Positions 47,165 through 57,000 of a stretch of DNA of 64,000 bases are shown here, piece after piece. This DNA is from UBA6170 sp942491385 (GTDB lineage: Bacteria; Chloroflexota; Anaerolineae; Anaerolineales; Anaerolineaceae). Below the pieces are notes generated by a model that was not told the origin of the DNA, made no database searches, and saw only the letters and a program-made list of their open reading frames with translations. The stretch lies in NCBI GenBank assembly GCA_942491385.1, contig CALOAF010000001.1, forward strand, positions 1 through 64,000, in the 5' to 3' direction. Position 1 is the stretch's first letter, and each line of letters begins with the position of its first letter. The position numbers and the translations under genes were made by a program.

Positions 47165-49018
47165 ATGCTACTTCATTCCATTGATCTGATCATAATAGGT
47201 ATATATCTGCTGGCAACCGTTGTGATCGGGGTTGTCCTGAAAAAACGTGCCGCAAAAAATTTAGACGCGTATTTTCTGGGAGGAAAAACCCTCCCCTGGT
47301 ATATGCTTGGGTTGTCAAATGCTTCAGGCATGTTTGACATTTCAGGTACCATGTGGCTCGTAACCCTATGTTTTGTCTACGGGCTGAAAAGTATCTGGAT
47401 CCCATGGCTTTGGCCAGTATTCAACCAGGTATTCCTAATGGTTTACCTGTCCATCTGGTTAAGAAGGTCTAATGTGCTGACAGGAGCAGAATGGATCCGA
47501 ACCCGTTTCGGTGATGGCAGAGGCGGACAATTATCGCACATCATTGTCGTCATTTTTGCAGTGATCAGTGTCTTGGGATTCCTGGCATACGGATTTATCG
47601 GTGTCGGAAAATTCATTGAGATATTCATGCCCTGGGAATTTGTCTCCCAATATGTTCCTTTTGAAGTTTCCGCCCAATACGTCCCCCATTTTTACGGCAT
47701 TCTTTTTACCATTATTGCAACCTTTTACGTGGTAATGGGGGGTATGCTAAGTATCGTTTGGACAGATGTGCTTCAATTTACCATCATGACCATTTCCGCC
47801 CTCGTCATCGGTATTATCGCGATGCAACAGGTAACACCCGACATGCTGGCCAGCGTAGTGCCGGAAGGATGGTTGAGTCCGTTTTTCGGCTGGAGTCTCA
47901 ATATGGATTGGTCATACCTCATTCCGGAAGTCAATGATAAAATTGCCAGTGATGGCTATTCCCTGTTTTCTGTTTTTGTAATGATGATGCTCTTCAAAGG
48001 CATCCTGTTGAGTGCAGCTGGGCCGGCACCCAACTACGACATGCAAAAGATCCTTGCTACACGTTCGCCAAGAGAAGGTGCTTTGATGAGTGGCTTTGTT
48101 TCTGTAATTTTAATGCCTGCCCGGTATTTCATGATTGCCGGTTTCGCTGTATTGGCCATTGTTTATTATAAAGACCTGGATCTATTGGTTGCCGGACAAA
48201 TTGACTTTGAAAACATCCTGCCTGCTGCCATCATTGAATTTGTACCCGTAGGTTTCCTCGGTTTACTGATGGCTGGATTACTGGCGGCCTTTATGTCAAC
48301 CTTTGCGTCAACCGTAAACGCTGCACCTGCCTACCTTGTCAACGATATTTATTTGCGTTACATCAATCCCGATGCAAGCCGAAAAAAAACCATTTACGCC
48401 AGTTACCTGATTTCCATCCTGGTGGTTTTGATCAGTATTTTCATTGGGTTTTACATTTCCAGCATCAACAGCATCCTGCAATGGATCGTATCAGCATTAT
48501 GGGGAGGTTATGTGGCCTCAAACGTATTAAAGTGGTACTGGTGGCGCTTCAATGGTCACGGCTATTTTTGGGGTATGATGGCCGGCATCCTCGGCGCTAT
48601 TGTATTCCCTCGGTTATTCGCAGGAGTCTTTGATTCAGTCGCTTCAGATATTTTACCATTGTACCTGTTCCCGTTTTTGATGCTCATCTCAGGTTTGGCA
48701 TGTGTTATCGGCAGCCTGGTTACACCTCCGGACGATGAGAAAATTCTAAAAGAATTCTACCGAAAAGTCAGGCCCTGGGGTTTTTGGAAGCCAATTCACA
48801 ATAAGGTGGTTGGCGAACATCCCGACTTTCAAAAAAACACCAACTTCAAAAGGGATATGTTCAACATCGTTATCGGTATCATCGGCCAGACAGCTTTGGT
48901 AGCTTTACCGATTTATATCGTAATTAAGGAACAAACTTCTTTGATCGTGACCATCGTTATCCTCGTAATCACCGGGATCATCATGAAAAGATCGTGGTAC
49001 GACAGATTGGAAGATTAG
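47165..49018 (+). CDS. Sodium:solute symporter (SSS family)
   Basis: 617 residues from ATG 47165 (MLLHSIDLI); a TTG at 47096 in frame would add 23 non-homologous residues and overlap the promoter region. The SSS pattern is present with about 13-14 hydrophobic helices, including LGGKTLPWYMLGLSNASGMFDISGTMWL, and LMAGLLAAFMSTFASTVNAAPAYLVNDIY (family signature region). In this locus it likely brings cellobiose or a related sugar across the inner membrane to the cytoplasmic GH94 phosphorylase encoded next (124-bp gap). Confidence 0.88.
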   Translation: MLLHSIDLIIIGIYLLATVVIGVVLKKRAAKNLDAYFLGGKTLPWYMLGLSNASGMFDISGTMWLVTLCFVYGLKSIWIPWLWPVFNQVFLMVYLSIWLRRSNVLTGAEWIRTRFGDGRGGQLSHIIVVIFAVISVLGFLAYGFIGVGKFIEIFMPWEFVSQYVPFEVSAQYVPHFYGILFTIIATFYVVMGGMLSIVWTDVLQFTIMTISALVIGIIAMQQVTPDMLASVVPEGWLSPFFGWSLNMDWSYLIPEVNDKIASDGYSLFSVFVMMMLFKGILLSAAGPAPNYDMQKILATRSPREGALMSGFVSVILMPARYFMIAGFAVLAIVYYKDLDLLVAGQIDFENILPAAIIEFVPVGFLGLLMAGLLAAFMSTFASTVNAAPAYLVNDIYLRYINPDASRKKTIYASYLISILVVLISIFIGFYISSINSILQWIVSALWGGYVASNVLKWYWWRFNGHGYFWGMMAGILGAIVFPRLFAGVFDSVASDILPLYLFPFLMLISGLACVIGSLVTPPDDEKILKEFYRKVRPWGFWKPIHNKVVGEHPDFQKNTNFKRDMFNIVIGIIGQTALVALPIYIVIKEQTSLIVTIVILVITGIIMKRSWYDRLED

Positions 49019-49141
49019 AAAATGGGAAAAGGGAAGGTTTTGCCTTTGCACGGGAATGGAGGGCTGAAAAAGCGAAACCTTTACCGGTGAGTAGGAAAGA
49101 GGAAAGGTGGAAAATATTAAAACAGCATAATTCTTAAAACA

Positions 49142-51583
49142 ATGCAATACGGACATTTCAACGATAAAGACAAAGAATATGTCATAACCGACCCGCGAAC
49201 ACCTTACCCATGGATCAATTACCTTGGACAGGAAGACTTTTTCAGCCTGGTTTCCAATACCGCGGGGGGTTACAGCTTCTACAAGGATGCCAAACTACGC
49301 AGAATAACCAGGTATCGCTACAACAATGTTCCAATAGATACCGGAGGAAAGTATTTCTACATCAACGATGATGGAAACATCTGGTCTCCAGGGTGGAAAC
49401 CGGTTAAAACAGAACTGGACAACTACGAGTGCAGGCACGGTTTAGGTTACACCAAAATAAAGGGTAGCCTGAATGAACTGGAAGCAGAGATTTTGTATAT
49501 GGTGCCGCTGAAAGAAAAAGCCGAGGTTCAAAAATTGACGCTGCGCAATAACAGCTCCGATACGAAAAAAATAAAATTGTTCTCTTTTGTGGAATGGTGC
49601 CTTTGGAATGCACTCGATGATATGACCAATTTCCAACGGAATTTCTCCACCGGGGAAGTTGAGATCAAAGATTCCGTGCTCTACCATAAAACCGAATACC
49701 GGGAACGCCGCGATCATTACGCTTTTTACAGTGTCAACAGCCCAATCCAGGGATTTGATACTGACCGGGACACTTTTGTTGGTTTGTACAATGGTTTTGA
49801 AAACCCGGAAGTCGTCAACAAAGGTCACTCTCAAAATTCTGTAGCCCACGGCTGGTCTCCCATAGCATCACATTACCTGGAAGTGGAATTGGCACCCGGG
49901 GAAGCTAAAGACCTGATTTTCGTGCTGGGTTATATTGAGAATCCTGAAGAAAAAAAATGGGAAAGTCCCCAGGTGATCAATAAACAACCGGCTGAAGCAT
50001 TGATCAACCGATTTTCAACCACTCAACAATTTGACAAAGCGCTACAGGAACTTAAAGAATACTGGGAAAATCTGCTTTCTGTTTTCCAGGTCAGCAGCCA
50101 TGATGAAAAACTGGATCGCATGGTCAATATCTGGAATCAGTACCAATGCATGGTCACCTTCCTCTTTTCCAGAAGTGCCTCTTTTTTCGAATCCGGCATT
50201 GGTCGGGGCATGGGATTCCGGGATTCCAATCAGGACCTCATCGGTTTTGTACATCAGATTCCCGCCAAAGCTCGTGAAAGAATCCTCGACATCGCGGCCA
50301 CACAACTCGAAGATGGCGGCGCCTATCACCAATACCAACCCCTGACCAAAAAAGGCAACGACGAAATTGGCGGAAACTTCAACGACGATCCGCTATGGTT
50401 GATCCTCTCCACTTCCGAATACATCAAAGAAACAGGCGACTGGAGCATTCTGGAGGAACAGGTCCCCTTTGACAATGATGACAGCAAAGCCAAAAGCCTT
50501 TTTGAACATCTGAAACGTTCCTTTTACCATGTAGTCAATAACCTGGGAGAACATCAATTACCACTCATTGGTCGGGCCGACTGGAACGATTGCCTTAACC
50601 TGAATTGTTTCTCCACCAACCCTGACGAACCTTTTCAAACCACCGAAAACAAAGAAGGTGGCAAAGCTGAATCGGTCATGATCGCCGGAATGTTTGTGCT
50701 ATATGGAAAGGAGTTTGTGAACCTGTGTGAAAGATTGGGCAAGGAAAAGGAAGCGGAGGAAGCCCAAACATATATTAACAACATGAAAAAAGCCATCGAT
50801 GATCATGGCTGGGACGGTGAATGGTTTATTCGTGCTTACGACCATTTCGGCAACAAGATCGGTAGCCATGAAAATGAAGAAGGCAAAATTTTCATCGAAA
50901 GCCAGGGCTTTTGCGTAATGGCAGGCATTGGCCTGGAAGATGGCCGTGCGCAGAAAGCTTTGGATTCTGTTAAAGAACGCCTGGATTGTGAATTCGGCAT
51001 TGTATTGAACAACCCGCCATTTACGAAATATTACCTGAACATGGGGGAGATCACAACCTATCCGGAAGGCTATAAAGAAAATGCCGGGATATTCTGTCAC
51101 AACAATCCCTGGATTATGATCTCAGAGACTTTGGCAGGCAACGGGGAAAGGGCTTTTGATTATTACAAAAAAATAGCACCAGCCTATTTGGAAGATATTT
51201 CTGAATTGCATAAAACGGAACCTTATGTATATTCGCAAATGATCGCAGGAAAAGATGCCCGCAAACCGGGAGAAGCTAAAAATTCCTGGTTAACCGGTAC
51301 GGCTGCATGGAATTTCTATGCCATCAGCCAATACATTCTGGGCATCCAACCTCAATATGACGGCCTAAAAGTAGACCCCTGTATTCCAAATGACTGGCAA
51401 GGATTTACCGTCAACCGTACTTTTCGAGGCAACCATTACCGGATAACCATAAAGAATCCAGAAAGGGTGTCCAAAGGCATTAAACGAATCACTTTAAACG
51501 GAACATCATTAAACAACAATATTATCCCATTTGAAAAAGCTGAAGGTATTCAGAATGTATTGGTCGAAATGGGAAATAAATAA
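49142..51583 (+). CDS. GH94 cellobiose phosphorylase
   Basis: 813 residues, the family's typical length, without a signal peptide, so cytoplasmic. It converts cellobiose and phosphate to alpha-glucose-1-phosphate and glucose, saving one ATP. Features: an N-terminal beta-sandwich (YGHFNDKDKEYVITDPRTPYPWINYLG), and an (alpha/alpha)6 barrel with FRDSNQDLIG and the catalytic-acid motif DWND at residues 480-483 in LIGRADWNDCLNLN. YPEGYKENAGIFCHNNPW (phosphate and substrate binding) and SWLTGTAAWNFYA complete the set. The motif set matches cellobiose rather than chitobiose phosphorylases, though I cannot confirm specificity by alignment. Confidence 0.9.
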   Translation: MQYGHFNDKDKEYVITDPRTPYPWINYLGQEDFFSLVSNTAGGYSFYKDAKLRRITRYRYNNVPIDTGGKYFYINDDGNIWSPGWKPVKTELDNYECRHGLGYTKIKGSLNELEAEILYMVPLKEKAEVQKLTLRNNSSDTKKIKLFSFVEWCLWNALDDMTNFQRNFSTGEVEIKDSVLYHKTEYRERRDHYAFYSVNSPIQGFDTDRDTFVGLYNGFENPEVVNKGHSQNSVAHGWSPIASHYLEVELAPGEAKDLIFVLGYIENPEEKKWESPQVINKQPAEALINRFSTTQQFDKALQELKEYWENLLSVFQVSSHDEKLDRMVNIWNQYQCMVTFLFSRSASFFESGIGRGMGFRDSNQDLIGFVHQIPAKARERILDIAATQLEDGGAYHQYQPLTKKGNDEIGGNFNDDPLWLILSTSEYIKETGDWSILEEQVPFDNDDSKAKSLFEHLKRSFYHVVNNLGEHQLPLIGRADWNDCLNLNCFSTNPDEPFQTTENKEGGKAESVMIAGMFVLYGKEFVNLCERLGKEKEAEEAQTYINNMKKAIDDHGWDGEWFIRAYDHFGNKIGSHENEEGKIFIESQGFCVMAGIGLEDGRAQKALDSVKERLDCEFGIVLNNPPFTKYYLNMGEITTYPEGYKENAGIFCHNNPWIMISETLAGNGERAFDYYKKIAPAYLEDISELHKTEPYVYSQMIAGKDARKPGEAKNSWLTGTAAWNFYAISQYILGIQPQYDGLKVDPCIPNDWQGFTVNRTFRGNHYRITIKNPERVSKGIKRITLNGTSLNNNIIPFEKAEGIQNVLVEMGNK

Positions 51584-51585
51584 TC

Positions 51586-51619
51586 TGGTTGCTGGTTACT
51601 GGTTACTGGTTACTGGTTA
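51586..51619. repeat. Heptamer TGGTTAC tandem repeat
   Basis: Five units (TGGTTGC, three TGGTTAC, TGGTTA) directly after the GH94 stop codon. A decayed set of the same unit follows porV at 667-706. Confidence 0.8.
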
Positions 51620-51662
51620 AAATTTAACCTGGAACCTGAATCTGGAACTTAAAAATTAAATT

Positions 51663-53831
51663 ATGAAATCATTAAATCTTTTTTTAATAGCTGCTTTTAT
51701 GATATTAGCATCAAGTTGTCAACAAGCAGAAAATAAAACCGAAACTGTGGATGTAAAAGCCAAAATCGAGTCCCTGATCAGCCAGCTCACCCTGGAAGAA
51801 AAGATCGCCATGATCCATGCCAGTTCCCCCTTCACCAGCGGCGGCGTGGAACGTTTAGGTATTCCGGAACTGGTCATGTCAGACGGCCCTCATGGCGTAC
51901 GTCACGAACATGGCAGAGATTGGGAAAAAGATAAAAATGTCTATGACAGCAGTACCTACCTGCCCGTGGGAACAGCACTGGCGGCTACCTGGAATCCTGA
52001 TTTGGGGTATCAATTCGGAACTGTCCTTGGCAGTGAAGCCAATTTCAGAGGCAAGGATATTATCCTCGGTCCCGGACTGAATATCATCCGGTCACCACTC
52101 AATGGCCGTAACTTCGAATACCTCACCGAAGATCCTTACCTGAATGCACAAATGGTGGTAGGATATGTCAAAGGTGTACAGGAACAAGGTGTTGCGGCTT
52201 GCGCCAAACATTACATTGCCAATTCTTTGGAATACCAACGGGACCAGGTCAATGTGGAAATGAGCGACCGGGCCTTGCGGGAAATATATTTGCCGGGGTT
52301 TAAAGCAGCTGTCCAGGAAGGAGGAGTGCTTTCTATTATGTCCGCTTATAACAAACTCAGGGGTACCTATTGTTCTCACAGTGAATTCCTGCTGGATGAG
52401 ATCTTAAAAGAAGAATTTGGTTTTGAAGGCCTGGTCATGAGTGACTGGAATGCAGTAAAAAGTACCATGGGCGCTGTAAATGTCGGATTGGATATTGAAA
52501 TGGGAACCGACCTCGACATGATGCGCAGGAATGTGGAAATTGATTATAGCAAATTCCACCTGGGAGATACCCTTGTAACGCTGGTTCAAAATGGCGTTGT
52601 TGAAGAATCGGTTATTGATAAAAAAGTCCGCCGGATACTTGGAGTCATGTTTAAAATACACAAATTCGATGAACGCCCGCCAGGAGAATACAACACCAAA
52701 GAACATCAGGCCATCGCCCGCAAAATTGCCGACGAAGCCATCGTTTTATTAAAAAATGAAGACGTACTGCCGTTACAAAAAACAGGATTAAAAAAGCTGG
52801 CAGTCGTTGGTGCCAATGCCAACTGGAAACATGCCGGTGCCGGGGGGAGTTCGCAGGTGAAAGCGTTTTATGAAATTACCCCATTGGCAGGTTTGCAAAA
52901 TCTTTTGGGGGATGATGTGGCTATTGATTACGCCCCGGGTTATGTCATTAAAAAAGATGCAGGTGCAGATGACAAACTCATCCAGGAAGCCGTCAAAGCG
53001 GTTAGTGAAGCCGAAACAGCCATTTTTGTCGGTGGATGGATTCACGGTTATTCCGATGAATGGAACGACAATGCCTTTGATGCAGAGGAAGTGGACAAGC
53101 CATCTATGCATCTCCCTTTTGGACAAGACAAATTGATCAAGGAAGTTTTGAAAGCCAACCCCAATACCATCATCGTTTTGGCAGGTGGCGGCCCCATTGA
53201 TATGCGTGCCTGGCAAGGAGATGCCAAAGCCATCATTCAGGCATGGTATCCGGGTATGGAAGGCGGCAATGCCCTGGCGGATATTTTGTTCGGCAATGTC
53301 AACCCTTCCGGCAAATTACCGATGACTTTCCCGCAAAAACTGGAAGACAGTCCAACCCAGGTACTCGCACAATATCCTGATGAAAACCTGTTGATCGATC
53401 ATAAGGAAGGAATTTATGTGGGGTATCGATATTATGATACTTATGATGTGGAACCAGCTTTTGCTTTTGGTCATGGTTTATCCTACACCGCTTTTGAATA
53501 TAAAGATCTCTCTGTCGAGAAAGACGATGAGGTGGTTTCGGTAAAACTGAAGGTTACGAATACCGGACAAGTTGCCGGTGCAGAGGTCGTCCAGTTATAT
53601 GTCAGGGACGAAGAAGCCACTTTGGAACGCCCGGAAAAAGAACTCAAGGCATTCCAAAAGGTATTTATCGAACCTGGTACCACCCAAACGGTGACTTTAG
53701 AGCTTAACAATGACGCCTTCAGTTATTTCGACGATACTCAAAACAAATGGGTTTTGGAACCCGGGAAATTTGAGATCCTGGTGGGAAGTTCTTCACGGGA
53801 TATAAGGCTTACTGGAGAAGTGATGCTATAA
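51663..53831 (+). CDS. GH3 beta-glucosidase lipoprotein
   Basis: 722 residues. Lipobox ASSCQQ near residue 19 suggests membrane attachment, probably periplasmic side or surface. The N-terminal GH3 barrel has MSDGPHGVRHEHG, AKHYIANSLEYQRD, SAYNKLRGTYCSHSEFLL and the nucleophile Asp261 in GLVMSDWNAV. The C-terminal GH3 domain has DEAIVLLKNEDVLPL and IVLAGGGPIDM, and the end is a fibronectin-III-like domain (VKVTNTG-VAGAEVVQLYV). It probably releases glucose from beta-gluco-oligosaccharides. It ends the locus, followed by a strong terminator. Confidence 0.92.
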   Translation: MKSLNLFLIAAFMILASSCQQAENKTETVDVKAKIESLISQLTLEEKIAMIHASSPFTSGGVERLGIPELVMSDGPHGVRHEHGRDWEKDKNVYDSSTYLPVGTALAATWNPDLGYQFGTVLGSEANFRGKDIILGPGLNIIRSPLNGRNFEYLTEDPYLNAQMVVGYVKGVQEQGVAACAKHYIANSLEYQRDQVNVEMSDRALREIYLPGFKAAVQEGGVLSIMSAYNKLRGTYCSHSEFLLDEILKEEFGFEGLVMSDWNAVKSTMGAVNVGLDIEMGTDLDMMRRNVEIDYSKFHLGDTLVTLVQNGVVEESVIDKKVRRILGVMFKIHKFDERPPGEYNTKEHQAIARKIADEAIVLLKNEDVLPLQKTGLKKLAVVGANANWKHAGAGGSSQVKAFYEITPLAGLQNLLGDDVAIDYAPGYVIKKDAGADDKLIQEAVKAVSEAETAIFVGGWIHGYSDEWNDNAFDAEEVDKPSMHLPFGQDKLIKEVLKANPNTIIVLAGGGPIDMRAWQGDAKAIIQAWYPGMEGGNALADILFGNVNPSGKLPMTFPQKLEDSPTQVLAQYPDENLLIDHKEGIYVGYRYYDTYDVEPAFAFGHGLSYTAFEYKDLSVEKDDEVVSVKLKVTNTGQVAGAEVVQLYVRDEEATLERPEKELKAFQKVFIEPGTTQTVTLELNNDAFSYFDDTQNKWVLEPGKFEILVGSSSRDIRLTGEVML

Positions 53832-53864
53832 AATTGATGAATAAAATTCAATAATGTTCTTTTG

Positions 53865-53903
53865 AAAAGCCCGGAGATATTGATGACTTCCGGGCTTTTT
53901 TTG
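53865..53903 (+). terminator. Intrinsic terminator after the GH3 gene
   Basis: 11-bp stem AAAAGCCCGGA (53865-53875) / TCCGGGCTTTT (53889-53899), followed by T residues. Confidence 0.9.
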
Positions 53904-54052
53904 TTCTCCCCCCCTACAAAAAAGATCTTACGTTTTTAAATAAGTCCTAAATACAAAACTGCCTGAAACCTCAAAAATTTACAAATATTTACTAATTTTT
54001 CTTACCTTTAAATATCCTCCCAAAAGTTTAACACCTAAAACTGACCTACGGT

Positions 54053-57000
54053 ATGAAAATCCTAACCCTAAGAAAATGGCTATTCCTGGTCATTTTAACT
54101 ACTTGTTTTTTTGCATCAAACCTAAGCCTTAAAGCCCAAAACGGTACTGCTTCAACCGACCAGATTAAAGCAGTTAAACAATCCCTTGAAAAGAGTTTCA
54201 AAAACGATTATTTCAATATTTCCAACCTCGATGTGGCACCTGAGGACGAACACCTCACCGCCTCAGGAGATGTTACCTTTTTCAATAAATCCGGAGTAAA
54301 CCTCAAAGCCATTCTCTCTGCGGCCAACAAAGTTGAAAGCATTGAAGCCACCTTCCCCGAAGGAACGGGGTTTAACCCTGTTCAGATGCTGGACAAGGTC
54401 ATCTCCCCCGCCAGGCTGCAAGCAGCGGTTCCGGACGCCATCCTGGAATTGGAAGGGCTTTCCATTAATCGATTCAGCATTACCATGGCCGAGGGCAGTA
54501 ATAGTCCGGAATCCTTCGAAGCCGAATTAAAGACCGACGCCCTTGACCTGCTCGAATTTGGCGGCCTCAAAATGAAAGATGTCATCTTTCTGCTCCAGGT
54601 AACGGAGGCTGACAACAAAAAAGTGCCGGCTGGTACCATATCAGGGGGAGTGGGCTTTGGTGAACAGCAAATTAACCTCTCAGGTACAATAAGCAATGAC
54701 AAAGACGCCATTTCCTTCAAAGGCAGTCATCCCGAAGAATTGAAACTGGGGGAAATATTAAAAATCGTCGGTGGGGATGAATTGCAAGAGGAATTCGGAA
54801 GATTGGTACCTGCTCCCATGTTGGATCTCTTCCAGGTTCCGGCATTTGATTTTGAGATTTTTCCGCAAAAAAAAGCATTCTCCCTGTACACCACCAATGT
54901 CTCAGGAAAACAAAGCCTGGACGTTGAAAAAGAAAATGGCAAATTTAAATTCAGCTTTAATTATACCCCTGATGTAGATTTCAAATTCACAGACATCGAT
55001 GACGGCCTTGCGTTTATGGATGATGCCAACATCTTTGAAGATCTCAAAATCGGGGTGACCAATGCACCAAAAGCAGGACCAAAAGCAAAAGGAAGTAACC
55101 CCGGGTTGGAAATAACCGCAGGTTTAAAACCCAACGACCTGCTCAAAAAGATATTTTCCCTGGATCAGAACCAGCAAAAAGTTTTTCCGGACATTGGTTT
55201 GTTTGGAAGTATTGATGGGTCTTTAAATACCACTTTAGCGGCTGACCTCAATTTTGATCTTGACCTTGGTAAAGGCTGGAAAATTGATAAAGCAGGTATC
55301 TTTTTTGATTATAAAATGGGTGCAAGAAGTCCCATGCTAGGGATCAATGGCAGTATGATCATCCCCATTGATGAAACATTATTACGCTTTAGGCTGGGAC
55401 TATTTGGCGAGCCACTCTCTGTTTCTCTCGGAGGCAGTATTGACCTGGAATCTGTTAATGACAAAGGGGAAATTACCGAATGGCAGGAACCTTTTGGTAT
55501 TCCGCTGGTGAGCCTTACCAATGTTGGCGGAGCACTGGCCATAAGCGGTTCAACACTTATCGACCGTGTTGAATTACGAAGTGGGCTCAAATTAGGAAAG
55601 ATTCCTTCAGGAAAGATGGACAGGAGGGTAAGAGGAGATGCCAATATAGTCCTCGATGTAGATATCGCTCAATCGCGCATTACCTCTGAAGTTGTCAACC
55701 TGAATTTTTTGAGAATTATCCAGGCCCTTACTGATGGTTTGGACATCCCGGGGGAGGTAGCCAATTTTCTGAATACAGGAATTGATACAGCTTTCATCGA
55801 TATTAACCCCGGAGGCAAATCATTTAAAATTAAGGGAAACGCCGTTTTCATGTCGCTGGTTAAAGGTTATATAGACATTTCGGCCGATGCTTCCGGTTTT
55901 GAAGCCGGAGGAGGTTTGGATGTCATTCGTTTAGCGCCCGGAGGCATGGAACTCTTTTCACTGACGGCAAAAGATGATGCCAGTAAAGGCCCGGGGTTTA
56001 AAGTGATGCTTAAAGGGGATGACCCGGGTATCAATTTTACCGGGCAGATGAAGATTTTCGGGATGAATGTTAGCAGCTCGGAATTCCTGATTGATAAAAA
56101 CGGGTTTATGGCAGAGGCAAAATCAGGAACGGATGTATTGGGTACTACTCTCACCCTACAGGGTAGGAATTTTTTCAGTACGGCTTCTATGCGTATTGAG
56201 GCAGAGATCAGAATGGGTGTCATGTCTGCCATCAAAGAAGCTTTAGTAGAATTCCTCGATAACGAAGTAGGAGTTGTTGCTGCAGAAATTGCCAACACGA
56301 TCATTCCAGAATTGAGTATTGAAAAAATAAAACTTTCGGGAGGGCTTGACCAATTTAAAACGGGCATGAAAGCAGAAGTGATTTTTATCGCTGGCATTTT
56401 CGGAGAAAGGGAGGAATTTGATGTGGAGGTTGAACTTAATGTCGATTTGAGTAAACCGGAAACTTTTGTTGAAGCTATTCCCAATTTGGTCGGCGCTATG
56501 GGGCTTGAGCTCGTTGAAAACTTTGGTGATCTGGCGGGCATGGTATTCACGGCGGCGACAAAAGCTGCAGTGGCTGCAGTGGAATTCATTGGTGAAGGAT
56601 TTATTGCCCTGGCTGGTGAAGTAGGTGATGCGTTTGAATCAATTGGCATAGTTGTTGAAGATCCTTTTACTGATAAAATGTATGACACCCCCAAAAATGG
56701 TGCCCCACTGGGAGCGAATCCTCCAGGGTATCGGCATTTTGCAATAACGCTGGATAAAATCGTAGTGAATATGCCTGATGAAAACAATGGAGATGACGTG
56801 TTTGGAGGAATTTTAGTCGACTCTCCGAAAGACTATACCTTCTGGGCTCCAGGAACAAACAGAAATATTTTTGGCCTCTCTGAATTTGAAGAAATAGGAA
56901 ACGTAGGTAAAAATACACCTATTAATGTAAACAATACGAAGCACCTTTATCTTAAGCATAATACATCAGGATGGGTACAGCTTAAACAGGAATTATGGGA

